The notes under the pieces: model-generated
The model's database searches: none
What the model was told of the DNA's origin: nothing
The model's input: only the letters and a program-made list of their open reading frames with translations
In this document: positions 13,912-17,315 of the stretch, piece after piece
Layout of the letters: each line of letters opens with the position of its first letter
How positions within the stretch are numbered: the first letter of the stretch is position 1
NCBI GenBank assembly: GCA_030627905.1
Contig: DAOVRZ010000118.1
Span: forward strand, 1 to 17,315
Length of the DNA: 17,315 bases
Direction: 5' to 3'
DNA from: JAGMES01 sp023128035
Lineage (GTDB): Bacteria; Bacillota; Halanaerobiia; DY22613
Translations under genes and position numbers: made by a program

Positions 13912-13936
13912 TCAGGTTTGTTAACTCCATTTTTGC
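13884..13936. terminator. Hairpin embedded in the overlapping 3' ends of lysA and the amidohydrolase gene
   Basis: 13884-13902 pairs with 13911-13928 in an 18-bp stem with one bulged T and an 8-nt loop that contains both stop codons. On the plus strand it is followed by ATTTTTGC, a passable U-tract for lysA. On the minus strand no U-tract follows. Both arms are coding sequence: the left arm is the last codons of lysA and the right arm is the last codons of the amidohydrolase. Confidence 0.8.
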
Positions 13937-15110
13937 TTTCTATTAATTCAAGCTTAGCTTGGTGAATATGATCAGGATTATAGAGCAAATCCAGAGTGGT
14001 CATGGCTAGGGCTTTGGCAGCATTTTTTAGAGTATTGAGTCCATTTGTGGTAATGGTTGCCTGGGCAAATTCCCGTGAATGACATATGATCTCCTGACCA
14101 CAGATCGTCAAATAAGGATGGATTGCAGGAACAATCTGGCTTACATTTCCCATATCAGTTGAACCACTGTCTTCGTGATATGGTCGAATCTCAGTGATTC
14201 CTAAACTGTTAAGATTTTTTTCGAAAAGTTTACCAACAATTTTATTTGAGATAAGATTGTCATTGGAGTTTTCAAATTTTCGAATCTTAAAAGTAGTTCC
14301 TGTCATAAGAGAAGCACCTTCGCAGATGTTCTTAAATTTTTCAACAACTTCATTGAGATATCTTCTTTCTTTGGCTCGAATATAAAATCTGGCTTGAGCA
14401 CGTTCAGGTACAATATTGGGGGCTTTTCCACCTTCAGAAATAATTCCATGTATTCGTACATCATCTGTTAAGTGTTGGCGAAGGGCGTTGATTCCATTAA
14501 AGGTGAGAATGACAGCATCTAAGGCATTTATTCCAAGATGAGGAGAACCTGCTGCATGAGCTGTTTTACCATAAAAAGTAACTTCAAGAGCATCCAAAGC
14601 TAGGGTACTGGAGAGAATTTGATTTTCTGTGCTTGGGTGAAACATCATAGCAGTATCAATATCATCAAATTCATTCTCGTTTGCTAGATAAACTTTACCA
14701 CCACCAGTCTCTTCTCCTGGAGTCCCAAAAATAACGATGGTTCCTGGTAACTCTGCATCTAATTCTCTGAGAGCCGCGCCTGCCCAGGCACTAGCGGTTC
14801 CAATCAGATTGTGACCACACCCATGTCCTATATCAGGCAAAGCATCATACTCACAGAAGAGAGCAACTTTTGGTTTCTCAGAGGTTCCCGTGAGGGTAGC
14901 CCGAAAGGCTGTTTTTTGACCAGCGAGGTTTCTCTTTATAGCATAACCATAGTTTTCGAGAGTTTCAGATAACCATTTAGCTGCCTTTTCTTCTTCAAAT
15001 CCTAATTCAGGTTCATTATACATTTTATGAGCTAGTTGTGTGAATTTTTCGTATGAGTTATCAATCCAATTACAAACAGACCTTTTTAAGAGTTCTAGAT
15101 TAGAAGACAT
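13908..15110 (-). CDS. M20 (M20D-type) amidohydrolase/metallopeptidase
   Basis: This cytosolic zinc-dependent amidohydrolase has 400 residues and resembles the AbgB, hippurate hydrolase and IAA-amino-acid hydrolase group. It removes an acyl or aminobenzoyl group from an amino acid, or splits a small peptide. Likely metal ligands are the Cys and His of GHGCGHN (95-101), the Glu pair of GEETGGG (132-138), H158 in FHPS and the late His in CHSREFA. The dimerisation domain (about 170-290) includes KTAHAAG. ATG at 15110 follows a minus-strand AAAGGAGG site. The substrate cannot be fixed. Its position tail-to-tail with lysA does not imply a joint pathway, although N-acyl-diaminopimelate deacylation by M20 enzymes exists in lysine synthesis. 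No strong promoter is visible upstream. Confidence 0.9.
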   Translation of the reverse strand: MSSNLELLKRSVCNWIDNSYEKFTQLAHKMYNEPELGFEEEKAAKWLSETLENYGYAIKRNLAGQKTAFRATLTGTSEKPKVALFCEYDALPDIGHGCGHNLIGTASAWAGAALRELDAELPGTIVIFGTPGEETGGGKVYLANENEFDDIDTAMMFHPSTENQILSSTLALDALEVTFYGKTAHAAGSPHLGINALDAVILTFNGINALRQHLTDDVRIHGIISEGGKAPNIVPERAQARFYIRAKERRYLNEVVEKFKNICEGASLMTGTTFKIRKFENSNDNLISNKIVGKLFEKNLNSLGITEIRPYHEDSGSTDMGNVSQIVPAIHPYLTICGQEIICHSREFAQATITTNGLNTLKNAAKALAMTTLDLLYNPDHIHQAKLELIESKNGVNKPD

Positions 15111-15201
15111 ATTTACAACCTCCTTTAGCGTTTATTTAATTTTATAATTGAATCATCTTTTTTATTCATATAAAGTTATTTTTTTGTGTAAATTTTATTA
15201 T

Positions 15202-15258
15202 AAAAAACCAGCACAGAATAGGAATCTTTTTAAAAAAGAGATTCTGTGTTGGTTTTTT
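15202..15258 (-). terminator. Terminator of the HD-domain gene
   Basis: 15202-15219 pairs with 15241-15258 in an 18-bp stem with one G-U pair; the outer pairs are a T-run on either strand. On the minus strand it follows the HD gene stop at 15282 and lies before the amidohydrolase promoter region. The A/T-rich ends let it work in both directions. Confidence 0.85.
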
Positions 15259-15281
15259 GATTTACTAGATATTGAATTTTT

Positions 15282-16346
15282 TTAGAGAACACGAGCAATC
15301 TCAATATCTCTTTCTTGAGATAAATCGACTATTACATTACCGATCTTAACAATTGGATGTGCTAAGTTATTTTGGTTTATAAAAACAATCTGCCCAATTT
15401 CTTGAGAGGTCAATTCCACCCATTCATTTTGATAATAAGTAGCAATACGCTTTAAGAAAGTGTTAACGAATTTAAAATCAAATTTATTATATTGAACTTC
15501 TTCTAATAGTTTAATGACAGTAAATGGATTGATGTTCTCTCTTGTTTTCCCGGAAAAAGTAATATGATCATAGTAGTTAGCGATGGCCAGAATTTTAGCA
15601 AATTCGTGTATTTGATTCCATTTAGCGCCAGTAGGAAAACCGTCACCCTGAACATTTTCATGATGCATGAGTACGCCCATACAAATATTTGTAGAAAATC
15701 CTTTTTCTTTTAAAATTCTATAACTTAAAATAGAATGTTTTTTATATTTTTTAGAAATATTAGGAGGTAATTTTTCCATGTTTAAAGTGTTGTATTCAAA
15801 ATCAATACCCAATTCTGATTTGCCGATATCATGTAGAAGAGCAGCAAGAGTTAACTCTTCTTTCTTTTCTTCTGGGAAATCTAGTAAAGTGGCGAACATA
15901 TTACATAGAATTGAGACATTAATACAATGGGTATAAAGACTCGGAATTGTTTCTTTCATTTTGCTCATATACTTTAAAATATCTTTTTGAGTACCAATTG
16001 AAGTTATAATGTTGGTGGTGATCTCTGTTAAATTTTCTTCTAACTTTTCTTTTGTATTATCTTCATTTGAAAACTGATCAAAAATATCTTTGACTTCTTG
16101 GGTTTTGTTCGTATATGTTTCTGAAAATTGGGTTAAAACTTCTGGATCAATAGTTTGAATATTCTTTGAAAAAACGGCATCTTCATCTTTAATTTTAATC
16201 ACTTTTACATTATTAAGTTTTAATTTTTCAATAGATCGCTGATCGAGAGTATCACCTGTATTGACAAGAACACCTCCATAAGGTGAAAAAATATCCTCTA
16301 CGATCTGCATCCCTACTTTTAAATTCTCAATCCGAATTTTCGACAT
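15282..16346 (-). CDS. Divergent HD-GYP-like signalling protein
   Basis: This soluble protein has 354 residues from ATG 16346. An upstream ATG at 16463 would add 39 residues, but it lacks a ribosome binding site and the extra part is unlike the family; GGGGTG stands 8 nt before 16346. Residues 1-60 (KIRIENLKVGMQIVEDIF and on) resemble the DUF3391-like N-terminal domain often found before HD-GYP domains. The HD domain has H140, H172-D173 in LLHDIGK, H204 and HHE at 228-230. The GYP region reads HHENVQGDGFP, so the family Asp before the first Gly is Gln and the GYP Tyr is Phe. The later AxADxYDA motif reads AIANYYDHI with Asp replaced by Asn. HD-GYP enzymes hydrolyse cyclic di-GMP; with these changes activity may be altered or lost. 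Confidence 0.85.
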   Translation of the reverse strand: MSKIRIENLKVGMQIVEDIFSPYGGVLVNTGDTLDQRSIEKLKLNNVKVIKIKDEDAVFSKNIQTIDPEVLTQFSETYTNKTQEVKDIFDQFSNEDNTKEKLEENLTEITTNIITSIGTQKDILKYMSKMKETIPSLYTHCINVSILCNMFATLLDFPEEKKEELTLAALLHDIGKSELGIDFEYNTLNMEKLPPNISKKYKKHSILSYRILKEKGFSTNICMGVLMHHENVQGDGFPTGAKWNQIHEFAKILAIANYYDHITFSGKTRENINPFTVIKLLEEVQYNKFDFKFVNTFLKRIATYYQNEWVELTSQEIGQIVFINQNNLAHPIVKIGNVIVDLSQERDIEIARVL

Positions 16347-16521
16347 GAAATTCACCCCATAGTAAAATAGTTCTTCAACGTTATAATTTCTATTTAATAA
16401 AGCAAAAATCCTGCTAAAGAGAGGTAAAAAAGTATTTGTAAGTGTTTTAATTTGTCTCTGCATCTTTTCGGTTTAAAAGTATTACATACTTTTTATAAAA
16501 TTTATATAAATAAAATTTATA

Positions 16522-16550
16522 TTGAAGCTTCCTTGCTAATATGGTAAAAT
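16522..16550 (+). promoter_or_regulatory. Sigma-A promoter for the small gene and the SPFH gene
   Basis: TTGAAG at 16522-16527 and TAAAAT at 16545-16550 are spaced 17 bp apart; initiation near 16557 leaves about a 25-nt leader. It is divergent to the HD-domain gene. Confidence 0.68.
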
Positions 16551-16581
16551 GAAGATAAATTAACCGAAGGGAGAGGATGTT

Positions 16582-16812
16582 ATGTTAAATTTCAAGGAAT
16601 TTAATTTAGTGCGTTATTCAGAGGATGAGATTGTATTTAGTTCTCGCCGCGATCTTGTCAATGCTATACAAGAGTTTTCCAGTGGAAATGATATTGTAGT
16701 TACATATCGTGATGGAAATAAGCTTTGCTCAATTATTATAATGGCGAGTTGTCTGACTAAGTTTCGTAATGGAGATTTATTGTTGAGTGCAGAAGAAGAA
16801 TTACAGGAATAA
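16582..16812 (+). CDS. Small protein of unknown function
   Basis: I do not recognise this 76-residue protein. It is soluble, without signal peptide, TM segment or cysteine metal motif (two isolated Cys only). The sequence looks like a small alpha/beta fold: a strand at EIVFSS (16-21), a helix at RRDLVNAIQEFS (22-33), then strands around DIVVTYRDG (37-45) and CSIIIMA (49-55). A good sigma-A promoter and a purine-rich ribosome binding site (GGGAGAGG) support it as real. It lies 93 bp before the SPFH gene in the same orientation. A short hairpin (16866-16871 with 16877-16882) separates them without a strong U-tract, so co-transcription is possible. Confidence 0.65.
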   Translation: MLNFKEFNLVRYSEDEIVFSSRRDLVNAIQEFSSGNDIVVTYRDGNKLCSIIIMASCLTKFRNGDLLLSAEEELQE

Positions 16813-16905
16813 AACAGAATAAAAGAACTGAATTTAGTAACCTTTTTTAGAAACCGTTTTGAAAACCTCTTCTCCCAAGAGGAATTATTTTGGAGGTGGT
16901 AATGA

Positions 16906-17172
16906 ATGACTTTGAACGCATTATTTATTATTTTTATTGCGATTCTTTCTAAATGGTATCGAATTGTACCCCCAAGTGAAGCACATTTAGTGGTAACACC
17001 ACATAAAAGAATGGTATGCGCATCTGATGACTCTTTAAGGAAGAATGGTGGTAAGAGTACATATTTTGAAATTCCTAAATGGATTCCATTTATGGGCCGT
17101 GCTGTACGGATTATGGATATTACTATAAAAGAAATGATTATTCCCGGTCAGGAGCAACAAACTGTAAAGTAA
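16906..17172 (+). pseudogene. SPFH/flotillin-like membrane protein, cut by an IS607-family insertion
   Basis: Only the N-terminal 88 codons remain. A membrane helix at about 3-17 leads into VPPSEAHLVVTPHKRMV, GKSTYFEIPKWIPFMGRAVR and MDITIKEMIIPGQE, the start of the band-7 domain of flotillin/YqiK-like proteins. Such proteins normally run for 300-500 residues with a long coiled-coil tail and organise membrane microdomains. Here, after IPGQE, the reading becomes QQTVK and stops at 17172, and the next open frame is an IS607 tnpA. GG dinucleotides at 17146-17147 and 17151-17152 are candidate insertion points, and IS607 elements are known to insert between G residues. The rest of the gene should lie beyond the element. 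GGAGGTGG (16892-16899) is the ribosome binding site for ATG 16906. Confidence 0.82.
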
Positions 17173-17176
17173 GATA

Positions 17177-17205
17177 TTGAAAAATATATACAAGTGTGAT
17201 AGAAT
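17177..17205 (+). promoter_or_regulatory. Promoter of IS607 tnpA
   Basis: TTGAAA at 17177-17182 and TAGAAT at 17200-17205 are spaced 17 bp apart, with TG at 17197-17198 giving an extended -10 box. Initiation would fall close to 17212, the A of the tnpA start codon, so the message may be leaderless. Confidence 0.55.
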
Positions 17206-17211
17206 ATATAT

Positions 17212-17315
17212 ATGGAAAAGAATTATAAACCAAAAGATTTTTCTCAAATGCTGAATGTGTCAGTTAAGACACTTCAAAGGTGGGATAACGAAGGAATATT
17301 GAAAGCTTACCGAAC
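17212..17315 (+). CDS. tnpA: IS607-family serine recombinase TnpA, N-terminal part only
   Basis: The 34 codons in the window encode a MerR-like helix-turn-helix with YKPKDFSQMLNVSVKTLQRW and DNEGILKAYR, the typical start of IS607 transposases. In full-length proteins this is followed by a small serine-resolvase catalytic domain, which lies beyond the window end. No purine-rich ribosome binding site precedes the ATG (AGAATATATAT). The reading frame is open to the edge. The usual second gene, tnpB, would follow outside the window. Confidence 0.88.
   Translation, partial: MEKNYKPKDFSQMLNVSVKTLQRWDNEGILKAYR

Larger units (their letters stand above)
17152..17315 (+). mobile_element. Left end of an IS607-family element
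   Basis: The element probably begins within a few bases of 17152, at the point where homology of the SPFH gene stops, and runs past the window. The first 60 bp are AT-rich and hold the tnpA promoter. Family membership rests on the tnpA start described separately. The exact boundary cannot be fixed without the right end. Confidence 0.72.

Noticed and set aside
17035..17247. 70-codon minus-strand open frame near the right edge
   Set aside because: It is antisense to the SPFH fragment and crosses the IS607 boundary; an artefact of AT-rich DNA.
1..17315. CRISPR array, tRNA or rRNA genes
   Set aside because: No set of regularly spaced repeats was seen and no tRNA cloverleaf or rRNA-like conserved sequence was recognised in any intergenic region by eye.

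Overview
The window is AT-rich DNA that reads like a low-GC, anaerobic member of the Bacillota. The sigma-A promoters are clean and several carry an extended TGnTATAAT box. Ribosome binding sites are strong, and transcription ends at classic hairpin plus U-tract terminators. A secreted protein ending in phenylalanine and the overall gene style would fit a Halanaerobiales-like clade with an outer membrane, but this placement is only a guess. Most genes are ordinary housekeeping or sensory genes, with several small accessory or decaying stretches between them.

Layout. (1) 1-978: cobT (lower-ligand activation for cobalamin); its N-terminal LTKP motif is split by an apparent frameshift at the window edge. 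(2) 1127-2751: a two-gene unit with its own promoter, an ABC-type AAA ATPase followed by an overlapping PIN-like nuclease gene. It is the best candidate for an uncharacterised effector or defence pair. (3) 2838-3533: an exported protein of unknown function, closed by a strong terminator. (4) 3619-3737: a large nested palindrome with a perfect 30-bp-armed core, just upstream of an OmpR/PhoP-type response regulator and an overlapping PAS-containing histidine kinase (3786-6243). (5) 6388-8048, minus strand: mgtE magnesium transporter under a complete M-box (ykoK) Mg2+ riboswitch with promoter, aptamer and terminator, then an NT5C-type HAD nucleotidase gene (8062-8628). (6) 8629-10940: an accessory stretch holding an IS200/IS605 right-end or omega-RNA-like double hairpin without a transposase, an orphan alpha-helical TPR-like gene, and a GNAT acetyltransferase pseudogene that has lost its acetyl-CoA core. 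(7) 10941-12422: a six-TM methyl-accepting chemotaxis protein without HAMP. (8) 12574-15110: lysA and a convergent M20 amidohydrolase whose 3' ends overlap inside a shared hairpin. (9) 15282-16346, minus strand: a divergent HD-GYP-like protein with changed GYP residues. (10) 16582-17315: a small unknown gene, then an SPFH/flotillin-like gene cut short after about 80 codons where an IS607-family element begins. The serine-recombinase gene of that element runs off the window end.

How the parts relate: the two-component pair and the mgtE/M-box unit converge on a shared bidirectional terminator. lysA and the amidohydrolase also converge. The mobile-element traces (omega-RNA-like remnant, IS607, GNAT deletion) mark the 8.6-10.9 kb stretch and the right edge as the least stable parts of the window.
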